64,000 nt of DNA, from assembly GCA_036495685.1 (NCBI GenBank), contig DASXMJ010000011.1:1-64000 (forward strand), written 5' to 3'. Made by a program: the position numbers and the translations under genes. Under the pieces are notes generated by a model. It saw nothing but the letters and a program-made list of their open reading frames with translations. It was not told the origin of the DNA and ran no database searches. Source of the stretch: Candidatus Binataceae bacterium (GTDB lineage Bacteria > Desulfobacterota > Binatia > Binatales > Binataceae). Positions 35,543-43,677 of this stretch are shown in pieces; position 1 is the first letter of the stretch, and every line of letters starts with the position of its first letter.

Positions 35543-36943
35543 GTGCCGACAAGCAGGTCGCTTGGCTGCGCGGGCTCTGGCAAAATCACTGGGGTCCCTG
35601 ACATCGATTCCGAGGTTGGTATCATCGACACTGCGCCAGAGATAGAAGCCCTGGAGGCCGAAGAGCCCGGGGAGCTTCCTGAAAGCACCACCTGGGAAAC
35701 GCGTCTCTCGGCGTTCCGCGCGCTGCGCCATCGAAACTTCCGCCTGTTCTTTGCCGGTCAGCTGGTTTCACTTATCGGCACCTGGATGCAATTGGTCGCA
35801 CAGGCGTGGCTGGTGCTGAAGCTCAGCAATTCCTCGATGATGCTCGGAGTGGTCGCCTTCGCGAGCTTTATGCCCGTGGTCCTGGTTGGCCTTTTCGCGG
35901 GCGTGATTGTCGATCGCGTCGATCGGCGCCGCTTGATACTCGCTGCGCAGACCCTCCTGATGTTGAGCGCGTTCGTGCTTACCGCGCTCACCTGGACCGG
36001 CACGGTGCGGGTCGAGCACGTCATCATTCTTGCCGCGCTCAATGGACTGGTGAGCTCATTCGATATGCCGGGCCGGCAGGCATTCGTAGTCGAGATGGTG
36101 GGCAAGGAAGATCTGTCAAACGCGATCGCGATGAATTCGATGATCTTCAACGGCGCACGCATGGTAGGCCCCGCGGTTGCCGGCCTTTTGATAGCTCTTA
36201 TCGGCGTGACCGGCTGTTTCTTCCTCAATGGGCTTAGTTTTCTGGCGGTCATCTGGGGACTGCTGGAAATGGATGTGCCACGGCGGCAGCGCCGCGACTT
36301 CGGCGCCGCGATGATGCGTCAGGTGCGCCAGGGCCTCGCCTATGTCTGGCGTCACCGGCCCAGCTTCTATCTCCTGGTGACGGTCGCGATCAGCAGCGGC
36401 TTTGCGGTGCAATACTCGGTTCTGGTGCCCGTGTTCGCACGCGACCTTTTGCACAGCGGGGCGCGTGGCTATGGCTTCCTGATGGCGGCTCAGGGCTTCG
36501 GCGCCGTGATTAGCGCGATCGTGATGAATTCTCGCTCCAGCGAGGCGCGGGTGCTGCGGCAAAATCTGGTCATCGGCTTGTTCCTGCTGGCTGGCGCCAT
36601 CTTTATTTTCGGGGTGTCGAGGTGGATAGGGCTTTCCCTCCTCGCGCAGGCGCTGATTGGTGCAGGCCTCATGAACCACATGGTAACCACCAACACCATG
36701 CTGCAGATGTTCGTCGCCGATGAGTTGCGCGGCCGCGTCATGAGCATCTACACGCTTTCGTTTATCGGCACCGCGCCGTTAGGGAGCCTGGGGGTCGGTT
36801 TCGTCGGAGAGCACCTAAGTCCCCGCATCGCGGTCATATGCTGTTCGGTCTTTGCCCTGGGCTGTGCGTTCTTCCTGATAAGCAAACTCAAACTGATCGC
36901 CGAGGCCCAGGCCGGTCTCGAAACGCCGTCGCCTGCATCGTAG
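35543..36943 (+). CDS. MFS exporter (DHA3/EntS-like)
   Basis: This major-facilitator protein has 12 predicted membrane helices and opens the conserved region with ALRHRNFRLFFAGQLVSLIGTWMQ. GVIVDRVDRRRLIL, the MFS loop 2-3 motif, and FVADELRGRVMSIY mark it as a DHA3-like exporter related to EntS. The first ATG lies too deep in the protein; I chose GTG 35543, but TTG 35528, TTG 35477 or a later non-standard start are possible because no clear ribosome site is seen. The transported compound is unknown. Confidence 0.82.
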   Translation: MPTSRSLGCAGSGKITGVPDIDSEVGIIDTAPEIEALEAEEPGELPESTTWETRLSAFRALRHRNFRLFFAGQLVSLIGTWMQLVAQAWLVLKLSNSSMMLGVVAFASFMPVVLVGLFAGVIVDRVDRRRLILAAQTLLMLSAFVLTALTWTGTVRVEHVIILAALNGLVSSFDMPGRQAFVVEMVGKEDLSNAIAMNSMIFNGARMVGPAVAGLLIALIGVTGCFFLNGLSFLAVIWGLLEMDVPRRQRRDFGAAMMRQVRQGLAYVWRHRPSFYLLVTVAISSGFAVQYSVLVPVFARDLLHSGARGYGFLMAAQGFGAVISAIVMNSRSSEARVLRQNLVIGLFLLAGAIFIFGVSRWIGLSLLAQALIGAGLMNHMVTTNTMLQMFVADELRGRVMSIYTLSFIGTAPLGSLGVGFVGEHLSPRIAVICCSVFALGCAFFLISKLKLIAEAQAGLETPSPAS

Positions 36944-36989
36944 TCCGGGGCCTTGCCTGCGCGCCGGGCGCTCTTCGATAATCCAGCCC

Positions 36990-38414
36990 GTGACCCGCCA
37001 GCGCCCGTCTTCGACGCAATCCACCGCCCAGGAGATTCGCGCGTCGCTGTTGCGCGCGGTGCCGCCGGTCGACGAGTGCCTGCGCGCGCTCGCGGGCAGC
37101 CCGCACGCCCGGGGGGTCAGCGGCGCCTACCTCAAGAAAGTCGTGCAACAAGCCGCCGACGACTTGCGCGCAGAGATCGACGCGGGGCGAGCCCGCAACG
37201 ATGGCGATCGGCGCGCAATGCTCGCGCAGATTGTGCGCCGCGTCGAGAACGCGCTTATCGCCGACGAGCCCGCCATGAAACCGCTGGTCAATGCAACTGG
37301 GGTGGTGCTGCATACCAATCTCGGTCGCGCGATCCTCGCCGAACCCGCCATCGAGGCGGTGGAACAGGCCGCGCGGGCGGCGGTGAATCTCGAGTTCGAT
37401 CTACAGACCGGCGAACGTGGCGATCGCGATGCGATCGTCGAAACCGAGCTATGTGCCCTTACCGGCGCCGAAGCGGCGACCGTGGTCAACAACAACGCCG
37501 CAGCGGTCCTGCTGGTTCTCAATACCTTGGCGCTCGGGCGCGAGGTGGTGGTTTCGCGCGGCGAACTGATAGAGATCGGCGGTTCGTTCCGGATTCCCGA
37601 CGTTATGCTGCGCAGCGGCGCGCGCCTACACGAGGTCGGTACTACCAATCGGACCCATCGCGCAGACTACCGCAACGCAATCGGACCCGACACCGCGCTG
37701 CTCATGAAGGTACATCCGTCCAACTACCAGGTAATCGGATTCACCAGTGAGGTGGCGCTCCAGGACCTGGCCGCGCTCGGCCGCGAATACGGCGTGGACG
37801 TGGTCGAAGACCTGGGTTCCGGTGCCCTCATCGACCTGACGCAGTTCGGGCTGCCGCGTGAGCCGGTTGTCGCCGAGCGAATCGCGGCCGGCGCGGCGAT
37901 CGTGACTTTTTCCGGCGACAAGCTGTTGGGTGGCCCGCAGGCCGGACTGATCGTCGGACGCCGCGAGCTGATCGCAAAGCTGAAAGCCAATCCGCTCAAG
38001 CGGGCGCTGCGCTGCGACAAGCTCACGCTCGCCGCGCTGGCAGCGACGCTCAGAATCTACCTGCGCTCCGACGAAATCAGGGATACGGTTCCCACCTTGC
38101 GCCTGATGAGCCGCAAGCCCGCGGAATTGCGCACGGTCGCGGCCCAGGCTGCTCGAATTATTGCCGAGCGCCTGGAGACGGGCTTCAAGGTGGAAGTCAC
38201 TGAAGCGACATCCCAGGTCGGATCAGGGTCGCTTCCCGCTGAAAGCTTGCCGTCGGTCGCGGTCACGATTACCCATCCCGATATGTCCGCGAACGCGATC
38301 GCCGCGCGGTTTCGTCGCGCGCGAATCATCGGACGAGTCAGCGGCGATGCTTTTCACCTCGACATGCGAACCATCGAAGACCCTGCGGTCTTTGCAGTCG
38401 ATTTCAAAAGCTGA
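36990..38414 (+). CDS. selA: L-seryl-tRNA(Sec) selenium transferase
   Basis: This 474-residue PLP enzyme converts seryl-tRNA(Sec) to selenocysteinyl-tRNA(Sec) using selenophosphate. SelA features include LVNATGVVLHTNLGRA, VNNNAAAVLLVLN, SRGELIEIGGSFRIP, EVGTTNRTH, KVHPSNYQVIGFT, and Schiff-base Lys311 in FSGDKLLGGPQAGL. The start is GTG 36990. Its presence shows the organism makes selenoproteins. selB, selD and the tRNA(Sec) gene are not in the window, and I saw no in-frame TGA selenoprotein gene. Confidence 0.95.
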   Translation: MTRQRPSSTQSTAQEIRASLLRAVPPVDECLRALAGSPHARGVSGAYLKKVVQQAADDLRAEIDAGRARNDGDRRAMLAQIVRRVENALIADEPAMKPLVNATGVVLHTNLGRAILAEPAIEAVEQAARAAVNLEFDLQTGERGDRDAIVETELCALTGAEAATVVNNNAAAVLLVLNTLALGREVVVSRGELIEIGGSFRIPDVMLRSGARLHEVGTTNRTHRADYRNAIGPDTALLMKVHPSNYQVIGFTSEVALQDLAALGREYGVDVVEDLGSGALIDLTQFGLPREPVVAERIAAGAAIVTFSGDKLLGGPQAGLIVGRRELIAKLKANPLKRALRCDKLTLAALAATLRIYLRSDEIRDTVPTLRLMSRKPAELRTVAAQAARIIAERLETGFKVEVTEATSQVGSGSLPAESLPSVAVTITHPDMSANAIAARFRRARIIGRVSGDAFHLDMRTIEDPAVFAVDFKS

Positions 38415-38482
38415 AACGAACGTGCCGGCTAGGCACGCCGCAACCCGATAGCGCAGCCCCAATACTGCGCGAGGAGCCAGCT

Positions 38483-38701
38483 ATGCCAGACAAGACTTAC
38501 AAGATCATCGAAGTGGTGGGTGTCTCGGAGGACAGCATTGACCAGGCCGTCCGCAACGCGCTCACCAAGGCGACTCGGACACTTCGCAACATCGACTGGT
38601 TCGAGGTTAAAGACATTCGCGGCGCGGTGGCCAAGAAAGGCGAACCAGTGTTTCAGGTCGAGGTCCGCATCGGATTTCGGCTGGAAGGCGACCCGGTTTA
38701 G
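38483..38701 (+). CDS. Dodecin family flavin-binding protein
   Basis: This 72-residue protein has the dodecin fold signature: YKIIEVVGVSEDSIDQAVRNA, RTLRNIDWFEVKDIRG with the flavin-stacking Trp, and FQVEVRIGFRLE. Dodecins form hollow dodecamers that store or buffer flavins (or CoA). AGGAG lies 7 nt before the ATG. A terminator-like hairpin follows at 38760-38786. Confidence 0.92.
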   Translation: MPDKTYKIIEVVGVSEDSIDQAVRNALTKATRTLRNIDWFEVKDIRGAVAKKGEPVFQVEVRIGFRLEGDPV

Positions 38702-38759
38702 GAGAGTTTCACAGCTTGAAGAGCACGGGCCGTTGTACACGCAAACCGTCGATGGCCGG

Positions 38760-38786
38760 CTCCCCTCCTCAGCTTCTTGGGGGGAG
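38760..38786 (+). terminator. Terminator-like hairpin after the dodecin gene
   Basis: CTCCCC-T-CC (38760-38768) pairs with GG-GGGGAG (38779-38786), an 8-bp GC-rich stem with one bulged T and a 10-nt loop. Only TTCC follows, not a real T run, so termination would be weak or factor-assisted. It lies 38 nt before the LLM oxidoreductase start. Confidence 0.4.
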
Positions 38787-38824
38787 TTCCGATCTACGGA
38801 CCGAACTGGCCCAGGGAGAATCTC

Positions 38825-39679
38825 ATGAAATTCGCGACCTTCTTAAGACAGACCCAGCCGTCGGGCTTGGCCGCGATCGCGCGCAAGGCCGAAGAGTTGG
38901 GCTTCGAGTCACTGTGGGTTCCCGAGCACATCATCCTGCCGGTTGAGTACCGCTCGCTCTATCCGTACTCATCCAGCGGCCGACTGCCCGCGCCGTCTGA
39001 CGCTCCCATGCACGACCCGATGCTCGTACTCGCGTACGTCGCGGCGGTTACCAGCACGATCAAGCTGGCCACTGGGGTTTTCGTGCTGCCGCTCAGAAAT
39101 CCGTTCGCAACCGCGAAGGCGGTGGCAAGCCTCGACGTGCTGTCCGGCGGCCGGTTCATTTTTGGCGTAGGCATTGGATGGCTGGAAGAGGAATTCACCG
39201 CGGTCGGGATGAACTTCAAAGATCGCGCGGTGCGCACGCGGGAGTACCTCGGGCTGATGAAAGAGCTGTGGACCAGCGCCGATCCGGTCTATGGCGGGCG
39301 CACCGTCAGCATCGCCGGGTTCAAGTTCATGCCCAAGCCGGCGCAGCGGCCACACCCACCAATCGTGTTCGGCGGCCACACCGGCCCGTCGTTGAAGCGG
39401 GCGGCGCGGCTGGGCGACGGATGGTATGGAATTGCCGAAAGCCTTGACGGGATCCGCACCAGCATCGCACAGTTGCGAGCCCAGGAACGTGAACTCGCGC
39501 GTGCCACACCCCTGGAGATAACCATAAGTCCGCGCCTCGCGGAGCCGTTGACGCCTGCGCTCGTGAACCAATTCGTCGAGATGGGTGTGGCGCGGATCAT
39601 CTTTGCCGCAGGCCCTTCCGCCAAAGAGCAGATCGGTGGGATGGAACGCTTCCGCGACGAGGTAATGAGCCGATGTTAG
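38825..39679 (+). CDS. LLM-class F420-dependent oxidoreductase
   Basis: This 284-residue luciferase-like TIM-barrel enzyme reads FATFLRQTQPSGLAAIARKAEELGFESLWVPEHI at the start, LATGVFVLPLRNPFATAKAVASLDVLSGGRFIFGVGIGWL in the middle (a family hallmark), and HPPIVFGGHTGPSLKRAARLGDGWYG later. It looks like the TIGR03619 group, which uses deazaflavin F420, though FMN use cannot be excluded. ATG 38825 has GGGAG upstream. The substrate is unknown. Confidence 0.88.
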   Translation: MKFATFLRQTQPSGLAAIARKAEELGFESLWVPEHIILPVEYRSLYPYSSSGRLPAPSDAPMHDPMLVLAYVAAVTSTIKLATGVFVLPLRNPFATAKAVASLDVLSGGRFIFGVGIGWLEEEFTAVGMNFKDRAVRTREYLGLMKELWTSADPVYGGRTVSIAGFKFMPKPAQRPHPPIVFGGHTGPSLKRAARLGDGWYGIAESLDGIRTSIAQLRAQERELARATPLEITISPRLAEPLTPALVNQFVEMGVARIIFAAGPSAKEQIGGMERFRDEVMSRC

Positions 39680-39773
39680 TGGCCGGCCGCATTGCCCGCT
39701 TGGCGTCTTCACCCGGGCGCAGATATCATCAAACCCTACACGCTTGGAGCGGGGGCCGAAGGCGGCACTCCAA

Positions 39774-41288
39774 ATGAAAAAGTGTCCGAGCTGCAACAGG
39801 ACCTATCCAGACAACGAAACCTTTTGCGAAGCTGATGGTGTCGCGCTGGTAAAAGCGGGCCCGGCTTTCGTGGAAAGCGGCACCCCCACCGTCGGCGAGG
39901 TAATCGAATGTCCGGTGTGCGGGGGTCGGGCTGAGCCCGGCGAAGTTATCTGTAACTTCTGCGGCGCTCGGCTTACCGACGACCCGGGGACTGCGGCCAG
40001 CCCCACGCCGCAACCGTCTGCCACCCAGCGCCCCGGTCAGTCACGCACGGTCGTGGCCAGCGCTCCAGGCGATCGATTTTCCGGACGCCTGACTGGTCAG
40101 ATGCCGGAATCCGGACCGGACGGCGAAGGGCGCGGATCGTTTACCGTACTCGGCTACGTTGCGGCTGCGCTGGTGGCGCTGGTTGGGGGAGCGTGGCTCG
40201 CGCTGCATTTGAGTTCTCGCGGTCCGGTCCAGGAAGCGGCGACCGCTTCCCCGGCGGCCGCCGTGACTCCCGCACCGGCGAGCACCGCTGGGCCATTGGT
40301 CGCACTTGCCAACACCGTGGCGGTGCAGGTTACCGGCGAATCGTCGTCGGCCGTCGAGAGAAGCCCGGATGCGATGCGGAAGGTTTTTGACGATGGCAAG
40401 AGCGCGCTGCTCGATGCCTACAAGGGCGCGCTCGGCGGGGATGCGACTACCAACGACGGAATGATCGTGCGGGTTAGAATCATGCCCGACGGCTCGGTTG
40501 CAGGAGCTGCGGTACGTACTTCTACCGCCCCCAACCCAAGTCTCGACGCCGACGTGATCAAGAACGTTTCCGGATGGTCATATGTGCCATTTACCGGCGG
40601 CCAGGTTGAAGCGGACTATCCTATCATCTTTGCGCACGACGCGAGCGAACAGGCGAGCATCGAATCCGCACTGGCCACGCGCGTGGCGAGCCTCGGCACC
40701 AACGAGGCGCCGGAGTATGGAAGTTCGGTCGCGGCAAGCCCGGCGGCATTGTCGAGCCCCGCCGCAGCCGCGGTTCCTACCCAATCGGTCGCGCCAGCGG
40801 AAGCTGCGGCGCCCCCCGCACGCGCCCACCCACGGCGTCTCGCCCGCGTGCCGCGGCCCGCGCCGACACCGTCCTTGCGCGATCGTGTAAGCGAAGCGCT
40901 GCGCTCCAACCGCAACCTGGGGCGGGTGCAGCTTTACACCAATCCGGGCGGAAGCGTGGTCCTGTTTGGCAAGGTATTCGACGACAAGGCCAAAGGCCTT
41001 GCCGAGCAGGTGGTGCGCGGCGTGCCAGGCGTAACCTCGGTGGTGGTCAATCTCACAACCGATACTGACAGCTGGCGCCAGCAGCAAGCCCAGGTTCAAT
41101 CGCAGCTTGCCAACGCAGGATTGGAGAACGTTACCGTGAAAATCATCGGCCGCGATGCGTTCCTGAGTGGCGAGGTGGCGACCGATGCGGAGAAGGACCG
41201 CGCGGTCACGATAACCGAGGGCGTTGCCCCGGTGATCGTGCGTACCAATTTGATCACGGTCAAGCCTGGCTCGGTGTTCGGGTTCTAG
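39774..41288 (+). CDS. Zinc-ribbon / membrane / TonB-C-like / BON-domain protein
   Basis: This protein of 504 residues has an unusual domain order. Two cytosolic Cys4 zinc ribbons (CPSC...FC; CPVCGG...CNFCG) come first, then a linker and a single membrane helix near residues 135-155 (VLGYVAAALVALVGGAWLALHL). The periplasmic part has a TonB-C/AgmX-like unit (VRVRIMPDGSVAGAAV...VSGWSYVPF), a Pro/Ala-rich linker, and two BON-like units (SVVLFGKVFDDKAKG...GVTSVVVNL and VTVKIIGRDAFLSGEV). BON domains often bind membranes or phospholipid. ATG 39774 begins exactly at the first zinc ribbon (MKKCPSC). Function unknown; envelope-linked sensing or tethering is an inference. Confidence 0.78.
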   Translation: MKKCPSCNRTYPDNETFCEADGVALVKAGPAFVESGTPTVGEVIECPVCGGRAEPGEVICNFCGARLTDDPGTAASPTPQPSATQRPGQSRTVVASAPGDRFSGRLTGQMPESGPDGEGRGSFTVLGYVAAALVALVGGAWLALHLSSRGPVQEAATASPAAAVTPAPASTAGPLVALANTVAVQVTGESSSAVERSPDAMRKVFDDGKSALLDAYKGALGGDATTNDGMIVRVRIMPDGSVAGAAVRTSTAPNPSLDADVIKNVSGWSYVPFTGGQVEADYPIIFAHDASEQASIESALATRVASLGTNEAPEYGSSVAASPAALSSPAAAAVPTQSVAPAEAAAPPARAHPRRLARVPRPAPTPSLRDRVSEALRSNRNLGRVQLYTNPGGSVVLFGKVFDDKAKGLAEQVVRGVPGVTSVVVNLTTDTDSWRQQQAQVQSQLANAGLENVTVKIIGRDAFLSGEVATDAEKDRAVTITEGVAPVIVRTNLITVKPGSVFGF

Positions 41289-41319
41289 CACCGCGTAGTA
41301 ACGGGTCGAATTGCGCATC

Positions 41320-41339
41320 TCCCTAAGGGCTGTTAGGGA
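41320..41339 (+). terminator. Hairpin downstream of the zinc-ribbon/BON gene
   Basis: TCCCTAA (41320-41326) pairs with TTAGGGA (41333-41339), a perfect 7-bp stem with a 6-nt loop, 31 nt after the stop. No T tract follows, so it is a weak terminator candidate. Confidence 0.4.
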
Positions 41340-41361
41340 CGGAAATCGTCCTCATAAACTA

Positions 41362-41390
41362 TTGACAAGGTTTGGCGCGAACGGTTAGAT
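41362..41390 (+). promoter_or_regulatory. Promoter of the SCP2-domain gene
   Basis: A consensus TTGACA (41362-41367) and TTAGAT (41385-41390) are spaced by 17 nt. They lie 53 nt upstream of the ATG at 41444, which has a strong AGGAGG ribosome site. Confidence 0.6.
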
Positions 41391-41443
41391 GGCTGCAAGA
41401 GCGCGGCGACTGCCGCTCCCACCTCAGGAGGTTTCCCAGTCTC

Positions 41444-41773
41444 ATGGCTGATGCACCCACTTCGTGTAAGCAAGCGTTTGACGTGATGCCGACCCGCTTC
41501 AACAAGGAAGCGGCCAAAGGGCTCAACGCGATCTATCAGTTTGACCTTTCTGGCGATGGCGGCGGCAAATGGCACGTGATCATCAACAACGACAGCTGCG
41601 AGGTAAAAGAGGGTCCTGCCGCGTCACCGAGCATCACTATCTCGATGACTGCGCAAGACTACCTCGACATGCTGAGCGGCAAGCTGAACGGCCAGATGGC
41701 GTTCATGACCGGCAAGCTGCGCATCGCGGGTGACATGGGTCTGGCTTTGCGCATGCAGAGCCTGTTCCAATAG
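41444..41773 (+). CDS. SCP2 sterol-binding domain protein
   Basis: This 109-residue single SCP2 domain has FDLSGDGGGKWHVIINNDSCEVKEG, then the strand-helix unit ITISMTAQDYLDMLSGKLNGQMAFMTGKLRIAGDMGLALRMQSLF, the family hallmark. Stand-alone SCP2 proteins bind lipids or acyl-CoA in a hydrophobic tunnel. The AGGAGG site and upstream promoter fix the ATG at 41444; an open frame extends upstream but lacks these. The ligand is unknown. Confidence 0.9.
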   Translation: MADAPTSCKQAFDVMPTRFNKEAAKGLNAIYQFDLSGDGGGKWHVIINNDSCEVKEGPAASPSITISMTAQDYLDMLSGKLNGQMAFMTGKLRIAGDMGLALRMQSLFQ

Positions 41774-41778
41774 ACTAG

Positions 41779-41798
41779 AGTCAGGGTAAAGCCTGACT
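41779..41798 (+). terminator. Hairpin after the SCP2 gene
   Basis: AGTCAGG (41779-41785) pairs perfectly with CCTGACT (41792-41798) around GTAAAG, 6 nt past the stop. There is no T run. It is a plausible transcript end. The following stretch to 42066 has no gene that I can support; a short GCCA-GCT-TGGC hairpin followed by five T lies near 42005-42020. Confidence 0.45.
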
Positions 41799-42066
41799 GA
41801 AGGTTCGAAAGGCGCCGGGCTCGAGAGCCGGGTCTGGCGTCGATACTGCTACGCAGCAATTTTCCAATAAAACTATTCCAGGCATATAAATCCGGTTGCG
41901 GGTATTAAATTCTCGCGCGCGACGCACAGGAACGACTGAACCGAACAACAAGTAAAGCACTCGACGGCCGATGCCCGGCGTCATCCAGACCCAGCAGAAT
42001 TTTGCCAGCTTGGCTTTTTGACATCACCGAAAAGGAGATCGGGACTTTCATAGGAAGAAAGACAGG

Positions 42067-42339
42067 ATGAGCGAGATGAGCGACGAAGAAGAGAAGGCTA
42101 ACGGAAACGGTGCCGAGGGAGCGCGCGATCATCAGTCGCTGGCCAAGCTCTCCAAGGAGCTGAACAACTGGCGACAGCGCAGAACCTCGTCGCGGCCGAC
42201 CCGCGCTGATGGTCCGGCCCAGAACCATTCCGAGCCTGCTCGCACGATCAAGGTCCGTGGCCACGAGACCCTTGTGGTGCGCAAAGCCAAGATCGCAGCG
42301 CCCAAGACCCCTTCGAATCCAACCCCATCCGCGCACTAG
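42067..42339 (+). CDS. Small hypothetical charged protein
   Basis: This possible 90-residue protein is hydrophilic and low-complexity, with an acidic N-terminus (SDEEEKANGNG), a central helix-forming stretch (HQSLAKLSKELNNWRQRR) and a basic C-terminus (IKVRGHETLVVRKAKIAAPK). A purine-rich AGGAAGAAAGACAGG precedes the ATG. No family is recognised. It converges with the lolC/E-like gene. Confidence 0.5.
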   Translation: MSEMSDEEEKANGNGAEGARDHQSLAKLSKELNNWRQRRTSSRPTRADGPAQNHSEPARTIKVRGHETLVVRKAKIAAPKTPSNPTPSAH

Positions 42340-42398
42340 CCGGCTTGCAAGGTTCGCCGTCACCGGCGAATCGGGCTTGAGTGGTGGTGCGGATGGGG

Positions 42399-43646
42399 CT
42401 AGGAGCGGAAGACCTCGATTGGCATTGCGCGCGCGGCCTGGCGCGCCGGGTATAGAGTTGCGACCAGGCACAGCGCCAGGGAACCAAGCGCGACCAGCGC
42501 GAAATCGAGTGGACGGGCCGACACCGGCGGGGTCGACATTTCGTACACTTCCTTGGGGATGTGGATGATCTGATAGTTCGCGAGCAGATAGCATCCGATC
42601 GCGCCAACTATTTCTCCGGCCAGCGTCCCTGCAGCCCCCACGGTCAGTCCCTTGAATACGAAGATGCGGCCGACCTCGCGCCGGGTCGCACCCATGGCTA
42701 TCAGCACCGCGATGTCCTTGCGCTTCTCCATCACGACCATGATTAGGGTGGCGACCAGATTGAAGGCCGCCACCCCGATGAGCAGGAAGAGCACCAGGGA
42801 ATAGACCCGTTTCAGCATCTCAAAGCCCGCGGATGCTGACTGGTTAAGTTCCATCCAGTTGCGCACGAAATAAGCGCGCCCCAGCAGCTGCCGCAGCTCC
42901 GCACTCACCGCCAGCGTCCGGTTCAGATCGATCAGGTGCACCTCGATGCCATCGACCCGATCGCCGCGCCCGAAGAAGCTCTGCGCCTGCTGCAGCGCCA
43001 TCAACACCATCTTGGAGTCGGTGGTATCCATGCCGGACTGAAAGATTGCGCCGATCACGAAATCGCCGGTGCGGGTCGAAAGACTGCCGTCCGCGGAAAT
43101 CAGCGGTGCTACCATCCGGACCGGATTGCCCAGTTTGACCTTCAATTTTTCGGCGAGGGTCGTGCCGATCGCGATTGCACTGACGCCCGCCTCGGCATCG
43201 CCGCTGGGGGGACGAGGTTGCGCGGTCAGCAACCGGCTCAAGTTGCCCGCGGTCAGGTACGCGCCCCATTTTTTCTCGATCAGCGGATTGTCGGGTTCGA
43301 TGCCGAATGCGATCACGCCGCTGATCCCACGCCCCGAACTCAGCATTCCTTCGCCGTAAATGAAGGGGTCGGTCCCATTCACGCCGGCGACAGTCCTCAC
43401 CCGCGCTTCCACTTCCGAATACTTCGCGATGGATCCCTCGTCACTGTGGATCTGCACCTGCGGACTCATGTTCAGGAGGCGCTCCTTGATGCTCTGCTGA
43501 AAGCCGCTCATGACCGCAAGCGTGATGGTCAACGCCGCGACCCCGATCATCACGCCAAACGCCGTGAACAGGGTGGTAACCGAAATGAAGGCTTCCTTGC
43601 GGCGAGCCCGCAGGTAGCGAAGAGCGATCTTGAGTTCGTAACGCAC
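42399..43646 (-). CDS. Lipoprotein-releasing ABC transporter permease (LolC/LolE)
   Basis: This 415-residue inner-membrane permease releases lipoproteins for transport to the outer membrane. Four membrane helices (one N-terminal, three C-terminal) flank a large periplasmic MacB-like domain. LKIALRYLRARRKEAFISVTTLFTAFGVMIGVAALTITLAVMSGFQ and KRKDIAVLIAMGATRREVGRIF are LolC/E hallmarks. The start is GTG 43646. The lolD ATPase is not adjacent. It implies a diderm organism. It lies 31 nt after the downstream CaiB-type gene and may be part of that unit. Confidence 0.92.
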   Translation of the reverse strand: MRYELKIALRYLRARRKEAFISVTTLFTAFGVMIGVAALTITLAVMSGFQQSIKERLLNMSPQVQIHSDEGSIAKYSEVEARVRTVAGVNGTDPFIYGEGMLSSGRGISGVIAFGIEPDNPLIEKKWGAYLTAGNLSRLLTAQPRPPSGDAEAGVSAIAIGTTLAEKLKVKLGNPVRMVAPLISADGSLSTRTGDFVIGAIFQSGMDTTDSKMVLMALQQAQSFFGRGDRVDGIEVHLIDLNRTLAVSAELRQLLGRAYFVRNWMELNQSASAGFEMLKRVYSLVLFLLIGVAAFNLVATLIMVVMEKRKDIAVLIAMGATRREVGRIFVFKGLTVGAAGTLAGEIVGAIGCYLLANYQIIHIPKEVYEMSTPPVSARPLDFALVALGSLALCLVATLYPARQAARAMPIEVFRS

Positions 43647-43677
43647 GAGTCAGAAAACGCGGTCGCCGTCGGCAGGC

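Noticed and set aside
41800-41830. GGTTCGAAA segment resembling a tRNA T-arm
   Set aside because: No matching acceptor, D or anticodon arms, and the T-loop consensus fails after GGTTCGA.
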